This document shows, piece after piece, positions 27,634 to 36,233 of a stretch of DNA of 64,000 nucleotides; the first letter of the stretch is position 1; each line of letters begins with the position of its first letter. Position numbers and translations under genes: made by a program. This DNA is from Paraburkholderia tropica. GTDB lineage: Bacteria; Pseudomonadota; Gammaproteobacteria; Burkholderiales; Burkholderiaceae. The stretch lies in NCBI RefSeq assembly GCF_914484835.1, contig NZ_CAJZAR010000031.1, forward strand, positions 1 through 64,000, in the 5' to 3' direction. A model generated the notes under the pieces. It was not told the origin of the DNA and did no database searches. It was given only the letters and a program-made list of their open reading frames with translations.

Positions 27634-28548
27634 ATGAAGACTTCGATCGTGATACGCGCGGCGAATGTGGCGGTGAGCGCGTCGGCGCTCGCGCTGCTGG
27701 CGGCGTGCTCGTCGCCGCAAGGCTATGGCGTGGGGCCGCAGGCGCAGGCCGAGATGCAGATGCGCGCCGCGACCGCGCAGGAAAGCTCGCCCGACACGCC
27801 CGGCATGTATCTCGGGCTGATTTCGCGGATGCAGTCCGAAGGCCTGTATTACGCGTCGCTCGCGCATATCGACGCCTACGAGCGACAGTACGGCGCGAGC
27901 CCGAATTCGATCGTGCTGCGCGCCGACGCCTTGCGCGCGACCGGCCAGGCGACGGCGAGCGCCTCGGCCTATACGCAGTTGCTCGATACGCCGTTCGCGG
28001 CGCGCGGCCATCGCGGGCTCGGCTTGCTCGCGGGCGCGTCGGGCGACTTCCGGCGCGCGGCCCAGGAACTCGACGAAGCGTCGATGCTCGCGCCGACCGA
28101 TCCGGCGACGCTCTCCGATCTCGGCTACGCACTGCTGCGCGAGGGCGACGTGAACGGTGCGCGCGTGCCGCTGCTCAAGGCATTCGAACTCGATGCGCAC
28201 AATCCGAAGATCGCCGCGAACGTGGCGTTGCTGCTGAGCGCGAGCGGCGCCGATAGCGACGCGCAGGCGCTGATGAACACGCAAGGTCTGCCCGCCGAGG
28301 CGCGCGCGGCCGTCGCGCGCGATGCGCAGAAAGTGAAGGACGCGAGCCGCGCGCGCGACCTCGCCGAGCAGCGCGAATCGCTGGCCGTGACGGCGCACAG
28401 GCTCGCGCAGACCGCAGCCGTGCCGCAACCGCGCACGCTGGTCAGCAACCAGGGCAGCGCGGGCAGCGCGGGCAGTGTGGCCAGCGCGGGCGGAAGCTGG
28501 CCCGGCAACGATGCGCAGTCGCGGCTCGTGCAGCGCCTCGCGCAATAG
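27634..28548 (+). CDS. tadD: Tad pilus lipoprotein TadD (TPR)
   Basis: 304-residue lipoprotein with lipobox LLAAC (Cys25) and tetratricopeptide-like repeats across residues 50-200 (YYASLAHIDAYERQYGASPN, LRADALRATGQATASASAYT, ELDEASMLAPTDPATLSDLG). TadD probably assists secretin assembly. A Gly/Ser-rich tail (NQGSAGSAGSVASAGG) precedes the C-terminus. Start chosen at 27634, where the signal peptide begins. Confidence 0.9.
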   Translation: MKTSIVIRAANVAVSASALALLAACSSPQGYGVGPQAQAEMQMRAATAQESSPDTPGMYLGLISRMQSEGLYYASLAHIDAYERQYGASPNSIVLRADALRATGQATASASAYTQLLDTPFAARGHRGLGLLAGASGDFRRAAQELDEASMLAPTDPATLSDLGYALLREGDVNGARVPLLKAFELDAHNPKIAANVALLLSASGADSDAQALMNTQGLPAEARAAVARDAQKVKDASRARDLAEQRESLAVTAHRLAQTAAVPQPRTLVSNQGSAGSAGSVASAGGSWPGNDAQSRLVQRLAQ

Positions 28549-28589
28549 TGGGCATTCATGCGGCGCGATATCCATCCGGGGAGACAACA

Positions 28590-28997
28590 ATGAGAACGAA
28601 CGCCTACACCGTGGCCTTGACGCGCCGGCGCGCGCCGACGCTGGCCGAGATGCTCAAACGCTTCGGCTGGCGCCTGGCCGTTGCGCTCGCGCTGACGTCG
28701 CTTGCCGTGCCGCATCGCGCGCATGCGCAGGAGGAAATCCAGGCCGCGCAGGAAGCGGGTGCCGTCGCGCCGATGAACAGCGAAATCGGCCACGCTACCG
28801 AGTCGTGGCTCGAGCTCCAGCGCAGCAACAGCGCCGCCGCGCCCGCGCAGCCGATGCTCGGCGCGGAGGCCGGTTACGCCTACAAGCGCTACCTCAAGTC
28901 GTTCGATACGGAGATTCCGGCGACCTTCGGCTCGTCGGTGAAATCGGGCGGCGGCGAGGTTGGGCAGGGCGGCGGCGCGTCGGGCGGCGCGTACTGA
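28590..28997 (+). CDS. DUF3613 exported protein of the tad locus
   Basis: 135-residue protein with a twin-basic N-terminus and signal peptide ending AHAQ, followed by the DUF3613 segment NSEIGHATESWLELQRSNSAAA and QPMLGAEAGYAYKRYLKSF, and a Gly-rich end. DUF3613 proteins are commonly found between tadD and tadG in Burkholderiales; their role is unknown. The ATG at 28590 is preceded by GGGGAG; an upstream GTG overlapping the tadD stop is a less likely start. Confidence 0.85.
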   Translation: MRTNAYTVALTRRRAPTLAEMLKRFGWRLAVALALTSLAVPHRAHAQEEIQAAQEAGAVAPMNSEIGHATESWLELQRSNSAAAPAQPMLGAEAGYAYKRYLKSFDTEIPATFGSSVKSGGGEVGQGGGASGGAY

Positions 28998-28998
28998 G

Positions 28999-30780
28999 AT
29001 GAAACGGCGTATCGGTGAGCGGCAGGCGCGCCCTCGCGCGGGCGCGCGGCGGCAACGCGGCTCGATCGCGATCATCGCGGCTTTCGCGGTGATTTTCGCG
29101 GTCGCCGCGCTCGGCGTGATCGACATCGCCAACGTCTATTTCCAGAAGCGCGCGTTGCAGAACGTCGCCGATTTCGCGGCGCTCGCCGCCGCGCAGCAGA
29201 TGGACGACACGTGCAGCCAGCCGAAAGCCGTTGCGACCGCGAACGCGAGCAGCAACGGCTTCACGGCGCAAGGCTCGTCGAGCACGCTGTCGGTCGTCTG
29301 CGGGCGCTGGGACCAGACCGGTCAGCAGGCCAACGGCTCGGCATCCATGAGCTTCACGCCGAACGGCAGGACGCCGTACAACGGCGTCGCGGTGACGGTC
29401 ACGCAGACCGTGCCGATCTTCTTCCTCGGCATGGTGTCGCGCCAGATCACCGCGACCGCGACGGCGCAGTCGACCATCGTCGGCTCGTTCGCGCTGGCGA
29501 CGACGCTCGCGCAGGTCAATCTGCTCAACGGGCTGCTCGGTTCGCTGCTCGGCGGCGCGGCCGTCAACCTGAGCGTCGCGTCGTGGAACGGCATCGCCAA
29601 CGCGAACGTCAAGCTCGCCGATATCGCGGCGGCCGCCAACGTCGGCACGGTCAAGGGCCTGCTCGACGCCCAGGCGAGCGTCGCGAGTCTCGCGAACGTG
29701 CTCGCGACCGCCGTGCAGCAGGACGGTGCGCTGACCGCCGATGTGAGCGCGGCCGTCGGTGGCCTCACCGCGTTCGCGAGCGCCGCCGCCACGTCCGCCA
29801 CGAAGATCGCGATCGCCAGCAATTCCGGCGGCACTGCGCTGCTGTCGCTCGGGCTCGCGGACGCGCAGTCGGCCGCCAACGTCTCGGTCAACGCGCTGCA
29901 AATGCTGATCGTGGCCGCCGAGATCGCGCAGCAGGGCAAGCCGCCGGTCGAGGTGCAACTGAATCTGAACAGCCTGCCCGTGGTCAGCTCGGTGCTGCCG
30001 GCGACGGCGTCGCTGAAGGTCAACGTGCTGTCGCCGCCGTCGATCGCCGTCGGTCAGGCCGGTCCCAATCCGGGCAATCCGCCGCCGCCGTGGCGCACCC
30101 AGGCGCACAACGCGCAGGTGACGGTGGCGCTCAATCTCGGCTTCGGCAACCAGTCCATCGCGGGCCTCGTCAGCGGGATCACGGTGAATCTGCCGCTCTA
30201 CGTGGAGGTCGCGCCGGCCACCGCCGGGCTCGCGTCCGCGCAATGCTCGACCACGAAGGCGGCGAGCCGCTTCGTCGTGGAAACGCAAACGGGCATCGCG
30301 AATCTGTGCGTGGGCAATGCGCCCACGACCGCCGCGCAGCTTCAGTCCGGCTCGTGCAGCGGGCAGCCCGCCGCGCTGATCGACGTCGCCAGTCTGATCA
30401 CCGTGAAAGCGGGGCTGTCGGTCGGGCTCAACTCGCCGCAAGTCTGGGATCTGACCTTCGACGGCACCGGCAAGCCGTTGTCGAGCACGACGCCCAACAC
30501 GAACCAGTTGGGCGGCTCGGTGGGCAATGCGCTGAGCAGTCTGTCGACGCAGTTGATGAACCCGAACAATCTGTCCGTGAGCCTCGTGGGCTTGAACCTC
30601 GGTCTCGGCGTGGTCGTCGGGCTGGTCACCAGCCTGCTCGCCGCGCTGCTCAATCCGCTGCTGAACGCGCTCGACACGGCGCTCATCGGGCCCTTGCTCC
30701 AGCTTCTCGGCGTGCAGGTCGGCGTGGCCAACGTCACCGGCTATCCGCTCACCTGCGGCGTCGCCACACTCGTCCAATAA
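28999..30780 (+). CDS. tadG: TadG-like pilus-associated protein
   Basis: 593-residue protein with a basic N-terminus, then the TadG/TadE-type membrane segment GSIAIIAAFAVIFAVAALGV and the motif NVYFQKRALQNVADFAALAAAQQM. The large exported part is rich in Ala, Val, Asn and Leu, with cysteines at DDTC, VVCG, AQCS, NLCVG, GSCSG and LTCGV. It starts 1 base after the DUF3613 stop. Probable minor pilin or tip/scaffold component. The von Willebrand domain found in some TadG proteins is not evident. Confidence 0.88.
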   Translation: MKRRIGERQARPRAGARRQRGSIAIIAAFAVIFAVAALGVIDIANVYFQKRALQNVADFAALAAAQQMDDTCSQPKAVATANASSNGFTAQGSSSTLSVVCGRWDQTGQQANGSASMSFTPNGRTPYNGVAVTVTQTVPIFFLGMVSRQITATATAQSTIVGSFALATTLAQVNLLNGLLGSLLGGAAVNLSVASWNGIANANVKLADIAAAANVGTVKGLLDAQASVASLANVLATAVQQDGALTADVSAAVGGLTAFASAAATSATKIAIASNSGGTALLSLGLADAQSAANVSVNALQMLIVAAEIAQQGKPPVEVQLNLNSLPVVSSVLPATASLKVNVLSPPSIAVGQAGPNPGNPPPPWRTQAHNAQVTVALNLGFGNQSIAGLVSGITVNLPLYVEVAPATAGLASAQCSTTKAASRFVVETQTGIANLCVGNAPTTAAQLQSGSCSGQPAALIDVASLITVKAGLSVGLNSPQVWDLTFDGTGKPLSSTTPNTNQLGGSVGNALSSLSTQLMNPNNLSVSLVGLNLGLGVVVGLVTSLLAALLNPLLNALDTALIGPLLQLLGVQVGVANVTGYPLTCGVATLVQ

Positions 30781-30789
30781 GAAACCACG

Positions 30790-32181
30790 ATGAGAACCAC
30801 CACCCCGATCGAGGAACTCGATCTGTATGTCTGGGAAGGCAAAGCCGATATCGTCGAGCGCGTCGCGCGCTGCATGGCGAGTCTCGACGTCGAAGTGATC
30901 CGCGCGGACGACACAGCGATCTCGGCGCAGCGCATCGCCGCGCGTCCGTCGATCGCCGTGGTCAGCGTGAGCGTGATCGATACCGGCGCGCTGATGCTGC
31001 GCGACTGGCAGGCCACGCACGGCCTGCCGGTGATCTGGGTCGGCGCCGCGCCGCGCGACAACGATCCGGCCATGTATCCGAATGAGTATTCGCACGTGCT
31101 GCCGCTCGACTTCACCTGCGCCGAGCTGCGCGGCCTGATCTCGAAGCTGATGATCCAGATGCGCGCGCACTCCGCGCAGACGGCGGGCGCCGACGTGCTC
31201 GTCGCCGAATCGGAGACCATGCGCGCGCTGCTCAAGGAAGTCGACACCTTCGCCGATTGCGACACCACCGTGCTCGTGCATGGCGAAACCGGCGTGGGCA
31301 AGGAGCGCATCGCCGAGCTGCTGCACCGCAAGCACGGCCGCTACGGCGCGGGGCCGTTCGTCGCCGTGAACTGCGGCGCGATTCCCGACGGCCTGTTCGA
31401 GTCGCTGTTCTTCGGCCACGCGAAGGGTTCGTTCACGGGCGCGGCGGTCGCGCACAAGGGCTACTTCGAGCAGGCCGACGGCGGCACGCTGTTCCTCGAC
31501 GAAATCGGCGACTTGCCGCTCTATCAGCAGGTCAAGCTGCTGCGCGTGCTCGAAGACGGCTCGGTCACGCGCATCGGCTCGGCCACGCCGCTGAAGGTGG
31601 ATTTCCGGCTCGTCGCCGCGACCAACCGGCAGTTGCCGCAACTCGTCAAGGACGGCACGTTTCGCGCGGATCTTTACTATCGGCTTGCAGTAATCGAATT
31701 GATCGTGCCGTCGCTCGAAGATCGCGGCGCCGTCGACAAGATCGCGCTGTTCAAGGCCTTCGTCTCGACGGTGGTGGGCGAGGAGCGGCTCGAAACGCTG
31801 CCCGAACTGCCGTACTGGCTGGCCGATTCGGTGGCCGCGATGCGCTTCGCGGGCAACGTGCGCGAGCTGCGCAACCTGGCCGAGCGGGTCGGCGTGACGG
31901 TGCGTCAGATGGGCGCATGGGACGCCTCGCGGCTGCGCCGTCTGCTGGCGGGCTCAGGCGGCGCGCAGCCGACGGCTACTGTGGAGCCGGCCGCACCGGT
32001 CGTCGATCGCAGCAAGTGGGACATGGCCGAACGCGGCCGGTTGCTGGTCGCGCTCGACGCCAACGGCTGGCGCCGCAAGGACACGGCGCAGTACCTCGGC
32101 ATCAGCCGCAAAGTGTTGTGGGAAAAGATTCGTAAGTACCAAATTTTCGACGAGGAGCCCGCAACCGGTGAAAGTGAGTAA
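30790..32181 (+). CDS. Sigma-54 interacting transcriptional activator (tad locus)
   Basis: 463-residue enhancer-binding protein. Residues 1-125 resemble a receiver domain, but no convincing phospho-acceptor aspartate is visible at the end of the third strand ([12 protein letters not shown]). The AAA+ domain has Walker A GETGVGKE (165-172), the sigma-54 contact loop GSFTGA (213-218) and Walker B LFLDEI (about 234-239). A Fis-type helix-turn-helix ([20 protein letters not shown]) ends the protein. It lies 9 bases after tadG, so it is likely co-transcribed and may control the pilus locus or linked surface genes. Its signal is unknown. Confidence 0.93.
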   Translation: MRTTTPIEELDLYVWEGKADIVERVARCMASLDVEVIRADDTAISAQRIAARPSIAVVSVSVIDTGALMLRDWQATHGLPVIWVGAAPRDNDPAMYPNEYSHVLPLDFTCAELRGLISKLMIQMRAHSAQTAGADVLVAESETMRALLKEVDTFADCDTTVLVHGETGVGKERIAELLHRKHGRYGAGPFVAVNCGAIPDGLFESLFFGHAKGSFTGAAVAHKGYFEQADGGTLFLDEIGDLPLYQQVKLLRVLEDGSVTRIGSATPLKVDFRLVAATNRQLPQLVKDGTFRADLYYRLAVIELIVPSLEDRGAVDKIALFKAFVSTVVGEERLETLPELPYWLADSVAAMRFAGNVRELRNLAERVGVTVRQMGAWDASRLRRLLAGSGGAQPTATVEPAAPVVDRSKWDMAERGRLLVALDANGWRRKDTAQYLGISRKVLWEKIRKYQIFDEEPATGESE

Positions 32182-32235
32182 TAATTGTGCCGATTTGTAA
32201 AACCTAAAAATAGAACTGTTCAAAACAGGTACTTC

Positions 32236-32967
32236 ATGGACTACAAGTGGAGAGTTCGGCAGGTTGCATTTGCCACTCTGATGTTGATCGGGGGTTTCGA
32301 AACCGGTTGCGCCCAGACGATGCCGCAGACCGCGGCAGCGCCGGTCGCTGCGTCGCAGGACGATTCGGCCATGGCCGTGCAGGCGCAGCCCGCTGCGGCC
32401 GCCCAGCCGTTGCCGGCCAGCCAGCCTGTCGCGCTGACGCCGGATGAGGCCCAGCAGAACGCAGCCGGTAATGTGGCGGAACTGCAGCGGATGATTCGCG
32501 GCTCCGAGCTGAACGAATTGCGCACGACCTACAACGGCACGTATGGCGCCAGCTTGCTGTTCTACGGCAAGGAAATGACGTACTACGTGGCGCTGTTCCA
32601 GAACAAGACGTTCTGGCGCGTGATCAAGACGAGCGACGAGCAGCGCGCGGAAGCGATCTATCGCGATTTCGCGGCGAAGACGATCCAGCTGTCGGACGTC
32701 GAACTGCGCCGCACGCGTCTCGAAGCGCAGAAGGCCTTCACGGCGCGCATGATCGCGCTGGCGCAGGACCACGCGAACCGTCTGCAGGCCGACCTCACGG
32801 TCGCGCGCCAGCAGCAGGCAATCGTCGCGGACCAGCAGAAGCAGACGCGCGACCAGGCCAATGTGTTGCAGGCCGAGAAGTCGCAGGCGCAGGATCAACT
32901 GCGTCAGATGCAGCGTCAGGTTCGCGAACTGCAGCGTCAGGTGGAAGGCGGTTTGCCGGTGCATTGA
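32236..32967 (+). CDS. DUF2968 protein
   Basis: 243-residue protein of the DUF2968 family. It has an N-terminal basic/hydrophobic signal (VRQVAFATLMLIGGFETGCAQ; the cysteine could be a lipobox but the preceding residues are atypical), an Ala/Gln/Pro-rich linker and a folded core (ELNELRTTYNGTYGASLLFY, MTYYVALFQNKTFWRVIKT). A long coiled coil (about residues 150-235) has Gln-rich heptads. Function unknown; likely periplasmic. It follows the activator gene by 54 bases and ends in a terminator, so it may be the last gene of the tad transcript. Confidence 0.85.
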   Translation: MDYKWRVRQVAFATLMLIGGFETGCAQTMPQTAAAPVAASQDDSAMAVQAQPAAAAQPLPASQPVALTPDEAQQNAAGNVAELQRMIRGSELNELRTTYNGTYGASLLFYGKEMTYYVALFQNKTFWRVIKTSDEQRAEAIYRDFAAKTIQLSDVELRRTRLEAQKAFTARMIALAQDHANRLQADLTVARQQQAIVADQQKQTRDQANVLQAEKSQAQDQLRQMQRQVRELQRQVEGGLPVH

Positions 32968-33029
32968 TGCACACGCCCAGAGCGCTTGCTCAGCGGGCGC
33001 TTCGGCAAACGTGAATCCGCGAAGGGATC

Positions 33030-33061
33030 AAAGGCGGGCGCCTCGGGCGCACCGCCTTTTT
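33030..33061 (+). terminator. Terminator after DUF2968 gene
   Basis: AAAGGCGG/CCGCCTTT outer stem with a GCGCC/GGGCGC inner part and a run of five T residues at the end. Confidence 0.9.
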
Positions 33062-33085
33062 GTCGTTGGCGCGTCAGTGTCAGTG

Positions 33086-33259
33086 TCAGTGCTTGCCGTG
33101 ATGGCGCGGGCTGTCGTGCTTTTTGGCCTTGTCGGCGGGCTCGGGCTTCTCGCGCGGCGGGTCGATGGAAATCGGGTCGCTGGCGGGGAAGGTTTCCTCG
33201 AGCGCTTCGTCGAGCGGATCGGGCTGGGCGGGTGGGGAAGGCGGCTTGGTGGCGGACAT
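33086..33259 (-). CDS. 57-residue protein with LEETFPASDP motif
   Basis: A small reading frame of 58 codons including the stop, starting at the ATG complementary to 33257-33259 with GGAG seven bases upstream. The protein begins MSATKPPSPPAQPDPLD, contains ALEETFPASDPISI in its middle, and has a Lys/His/Glu-rich tail ending RHHGKH. The (L/A)xE(T/S)FPASDPxx motif recurs in many small bacterial proteins of unknown function, which supports real coding. It is probably cytosolic and disordered outside the motif. It lies convergent to the DUF2968 gene, just beyond its terminator. Confidence 0.75.
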   Translation of the reverse strand: MSATKPPSPPAQPDPLDEALEETFPASDPISIDPPREKPEPADKAKKHDSPRHHGKH

Positions 33260-33432
33260 GGCGTACTCCGGGGCGAGGAGAGTCGCTGTCAGAATAACGC
33301 AAAGGGCAAAACCCTGAGCGCAGGCGAGTTTTTGCCGTTTTCACGCCGATTCCGGTGCCAATTCGCGTGCCAGCGCGCTTGCAACCTGATTGCCAACCTC
33401 GTGCCCCGATGCCGATGCGTCGCTCAAAAAGC

Positions 33433-33462
33433 AAAACGCGCGCAGGAAATGCGCGCGTTTTT
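33433..33462. terminator. Bidirectional terminator after hfq2
   Basis: AAAACGCGCGC at 33433-33443, seven-base loop, GCGCGCGTTTT: an A-run and T-run flank the stem, so it works for minus-strand hfq2 and in the plus direction. Confidence 0.85.
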
Positions 33463-33492
33463 GCGGGTACGTCTGTGTGGCCTGGCGGCGGC

Positions 33493-33972
33493 TTAGCTGT
33501 TGCCTTCGCCGCCGTTGCCGCCGTTGTTCACCGCGCCATAGAGGCGACGACGACGCGTGACGACGACCGGGCCGTCCGAACCGCCGCTGGCCGGGCGATC
33601 CGACGGTGCCGAGGGCGCCGACCACGATTCGCGGGGCTCGCGCGGTTCACGGGGTTCGCGCGGCTCGCGGGATTCACGCGGGCCATGGCCGCCGTGACTA
33701 CCGTGCGGACCGCGGCTCGTGTGCTCGCCGTGCGAGGGGCGCGGCGTGCGCGGACCCGGACGCGTGCCGGTGTCGAGCTGGATGGTGGAGATGGCGCGTT
33801 TGTAGATGCCTTGCAGGCCAACGGGCGTGCGCAGCATCACCAGGTACTGATCGAACGACTCGATGCATCCGGTCAGGCGGATGCCGTTGACCAGATAGAT
33901 TTCGACGCGCTTGCGCTCTTTGCGCGCGGCGTTCATGAAGTCGTTTTGCGGGTGCGATTCTGCGGAAGGCAT
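33493..33972 (-). CDS. hfq2: Second RNA chaperone Hfq with long C-terminal tail
   Basis: 159-residue Hfq-family RNA chaperone. The Sm fold is at residues 9-66 ([53 protein letters not shown]). The rim arginine/lysine patch RKERKR is present. The Sm2 motif reads YKRA rather than YKHA, so Arg59 replaces the histidine of the proximal U-binding site. The tail (67-159) is Gly/His/Pro/Arg-rich with four or five tandem REP units (33640-33680 region) and ends in Gly/Asn repeats. B. cenocepacia has a similar long-tailed Hfq2 close to its tad locus, so the name is well supported. No clear ribosome binding site. Confidence 0.9.
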   Translation of the reverse strand: MPSAESHPQNDFMNAARKERKRVEIYLVNGIRLTGCIESFDQYLVMLRTPVGLQGIYKRAISTIQLDTGTRPGPRTPRPSHGEHTSRGPHGSHGGHGPRESREPREPREPREPRESWSAPSAPSDRPASGGSDGPVVVTRRRRLYGAVNNGGNGGEGNS

Positions 33973-34577
33973 GGACGAATTTTAGCCAGGCGGCTCAGTG
34001 CCGCAATTCATTGGAAACGTTTGCTTGCCGGGGATTCTACCCTGTGTCGGCGAAGCGCGCGTGCGGTTACCTACTTTACTGCAGAACTATACCGGGTCGC
34101 GGCCGGAGCCGCCGTTTGCCGGTGCTGCCGATAGCGGGGTCAGGCTGTCTGCGCGAGCAAGCCGTGCACGATACACGAGCGGCTTGCCCGGACTGTGACA
34201 GTACGACGCGTTCATGGTTCATACGTTCAACAGCGTAGTGCATCGCGAGCGAGGCCGCCCGACCGATTTGGCCGATTTCTCCGCAACGATAGCCGTAAAG
34301 GCAGTCGTAAGGCCAGCCGCACCAAAATTCCTGTAAAAAATCACAACAAAAATCACAGCGAAAAGCGGCGAAAAAAGAGCCGGAAAAGGGACAAAAAAGC
34401 GGCAAAAAAACGCAACCCTGCGCCGCGCAAGCATCGCCTTCGATTCTGGTGCCGGTTCATTTTCAGGCGCGCCTCGCCCGAGAACCGTGCGGCGACGCAC
34501 GTGGCGGGAATAAGCCGCCGCGCCGCGACGTTTACCGCGTATTGCAGCCTCATTGGCTGTTTCAGCAGGAGACGATC
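33973..34577. other. Intergenic region upstream of hfq2 and the sigma-factor cluster
   Basis: About 600 bases without a convincing gene. On the minus strand TAGAAT (34039-34034) is a possible hfq2 -10. From 34325 to 34420 the plus strand is A-rich and would encode a Lys/Arg-rich peptide in one open frame (GTG 34195 to 34581); with no ribosome binding site and no recognisable family it is not called as a gene. The region probably carries divergent promoters. Confidence 0.5.
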
Positions 34578-34736
34578 ATGAAGCCGACCCTGAAGCACTT
34601 TCGCCAGTTCCTTGTCTGTTTCGTCTGCGTGACGATAGCCGCGGTCTCGGGCGCGGGACTCGCCGCGTGCAGCGACATGAACGCCGGCGGCGCGTCGAGT
34701 AGCTCGGGCAGCGGCGGATCGTCGGGCGGCTACTGA
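34578..34736 (+). CDS. Small lipoprotein
   Basis: 52-residue predicted lipoprotein: signal peptide with lipobox GLAAC (Cys31) and a mature part of only 22 residues, mostly Ser and Gly. The ribosome binding site AGGAG lies eight bases before the ATG. It ends 10 bases before the ECF sigma factor gene, suggesting one transcript. No family recognised. Confidence 0.75.
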   Translation: MKPTLKHFRQFLVCFVCVTIAAVSGAGLAACSDMNAGGASSSSGSGGSSGGY

Positions 34737-34746
34737 GCGGCGCGCC

Positions 34747-35310
34747 GTGCTGCGCCGCCCGTCGGCGGAATTCGAAGCACAGGTCGTGGCCCAGCTCGGG
34801 GCCATGCGCCGCTATGCGCGCGCGCTCACCGGCGACGCCGCCTGGGCCGACGATCTCGTCCAGGACGCCGCCGAGCGCGCGCTTTCGAAGGCCGCGTCGT
34901 TCCGGCCCGACAGCAATTTGCGTGCGTGGCTGCTGACGATCCTGCGGCATATCTATATCGACCAGTTGCGCGGCCGCCGCGAGATCGCCGTCGACGACGA
35001 AAGCGCGCCGTGGCGCACGCTCGAAGCGCCGCACGGCGAAGTGGACGGCCTCGTGCTGCGCGATCTGCAACGCGCGCTCTACGCGCTGCCGGCGGCGCAG
35101 CGCGAAGTGCTGCTGCTCGTCTGCGTCGAGGAACTGAGCTATCAAGAGGCCGCGGCCGTGCTCGGCGTGCCGGCGGGCACGGTGATGTCGCGCCTGTCGC
35201 GAGCGCGCGAGCAACTGCGCGCGCTGCTCGACGCCGATCCGGCGCGTGATTCCGCGCGTGATTCCGCGCGGCGCACCGCGCCGCTGCGGGTCGTGGGGAC
35301 GATGCGATGA
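34747..35310 (+). CDS. ECF-type RNA polymerase sigma factor
   Basis: 187-residue extracytoplasmic-function sigma factor. Region 2 spans about residues 15-80 (YARALTGDAAWADDLVQDAA, LRAWLLTILRHIYIDQLR) and region 4 about 110-165 (LYALPAAQREVLLLVCVEEL, SYQEAAAVLGVPAGTVMSRL, SRAREQLRALL). The start is uncertain: GTG 34747 or ATG 34804; the longer form matches family length. Its stop overlaps the anti-sigma start (ATGA at 35307), the usual coupled pair. Confidence 0.93.
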   Translation: MLRRPSAEFEAQVVAQLGAMRRYARALTGDAAWADDLVQDAAERALSKAASFRPDSNLRAWLLTILRHIYIDQLRGRREIAVDDESAPWRTLEAPHGEVDGLVLRDLQRALYALPAAQREVLLLVCVEELSYQEAAAVLGVPAGTVMSRLSRAREQLRALLDADPARDSARDSARRTAPLRVVGTMR

Positions 35311-36227
35311 ACGACGACGATCTCGAACGCGAGCGCGCCGGCGCACAATCCGACGCACACAGCTCGACGCGCAACGAAACGCATGTCGACACGCATGGCG
35401 AAGCCGGTCTCGCGGATCACGACCTCGCGGCGCTGGGCGCGTTCGTCGACGGCGAACTCGCGCCCGATGCGCAAGCGGCGTTGCTCGAACGGCTCGCCGA
35501 CGATCCGGCGGCGGCGCGGCGCATCGCGGCGTATCGCGCGCAGAAGGCCGCGCTGCAATCGCTCTGCAATCGCGCGTCGGGCACCGACGATGCCGCCGAT
35601 GTCGCTGGCACCGCCGCCGCGCCGCCTTACCTCGTCTTGCGGCGACGCGATCCGTGGTGGCAGCGTGCCGGTCTCGCGGCGGCGTGGGCCGTCGTCGGCG
35701 CGGGGCTGGCGACGGCGGCGGCGACGTTCGTGCCGTCGTGGCTCGGCCACGGCGACGGCCGTGCGAGCGCGCTGTTCGCGAGCGAGTCGGAAGGTTTCGC
35801 GCGGCGCGCCGATGTCGCCTACGCCGTCTATTCGCCCGAAGTGCGCCATCCGGTCGAGGTCGGCGCCGCCGACGAGGCCCATCTCGTCGCGTGGCTCTCG
35901 AAACGCCTCGGCAAGCCGTTGCATATTCCCTCGCTCGGCGAGTACGGCTATACGCTCGTCGGCGGGCGGCTGCTGCCGGGCGCGGCGGGACCGGCCGCGC
36001 AGATCATGTACCAGAACGACTTCGGCGAACGGTTGACGCTCTACGCGAGCGTCTCGGGCCGCGACCGCGACGCGGTCCATCTGCTGCGCGACGGCAGCCG
36101 CCGCACGTTCTACTGGAGCACCGACAGCATGGGCTACGCGCTCTCCGGCCCAGCCAGCGAAGGGCGCTTGCGCACGATCGCCTACGACGTGTGCGGCGCG
36201 CTCGGCGGCACCGCGGCGCAGTGGTGA
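35307..36227 (+). CDS. Transmembrane anti-sigma factor
   Basis: 306-residue membrane anti-sigma factor, the presumed partner of the upstream ECF sigma. The cytosolic N-terminal region contains DLAALGAFVDGELAPDAQAA, typical of RsiW/zinc-finger-like anti-sigma domains, but the HxxxCxxC motif is absent, so it is not a ZAS type. One membrane helix lies near residues 125-145 (LAAAWAVVGAGLATAAATFV). The periplasmic domain ends with YWSTDSMGYALSGPAS. Overlaps the sigma gene by four bases. Confidence 0.85.
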   Translation: MNDDDLERERAGAQSDAHSSTRNETHVDTHGEAGLADHDLAALGAFVDGELAPDAQAALLERLADDPAAARRIAAYRAQKAALQSLCNRASGTDDAADVAGTAAAPPYLVLRRRDPWWQRAGLAAAWAVVGAGLATAAATFVPSWLGHGDGRASALFASESEGFARRADVAYAVYSPEVRHPVEVGAADEAHLVAWLSKRLGKPLHIPSLGEYGYTLVGGRLLPGAAGPAAQIMYQNDFGERLTLYASVSGRDRDAVHLLRDGSRRTFYWSTDSMGYALSGPASEGRLRTIAYDVCGALGGTAAQW

Positions 36228-36233
36228 TGTGCC

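Noticed and set aside
34195..34581. Open frame for a 128-residue Lys/Arg-rich protein resembling a histone-like tail.
   Set aside because: GTG start without ribosome binding site, no recognisable family, and its composition follows from an A-rich tract; treated as intergenic.
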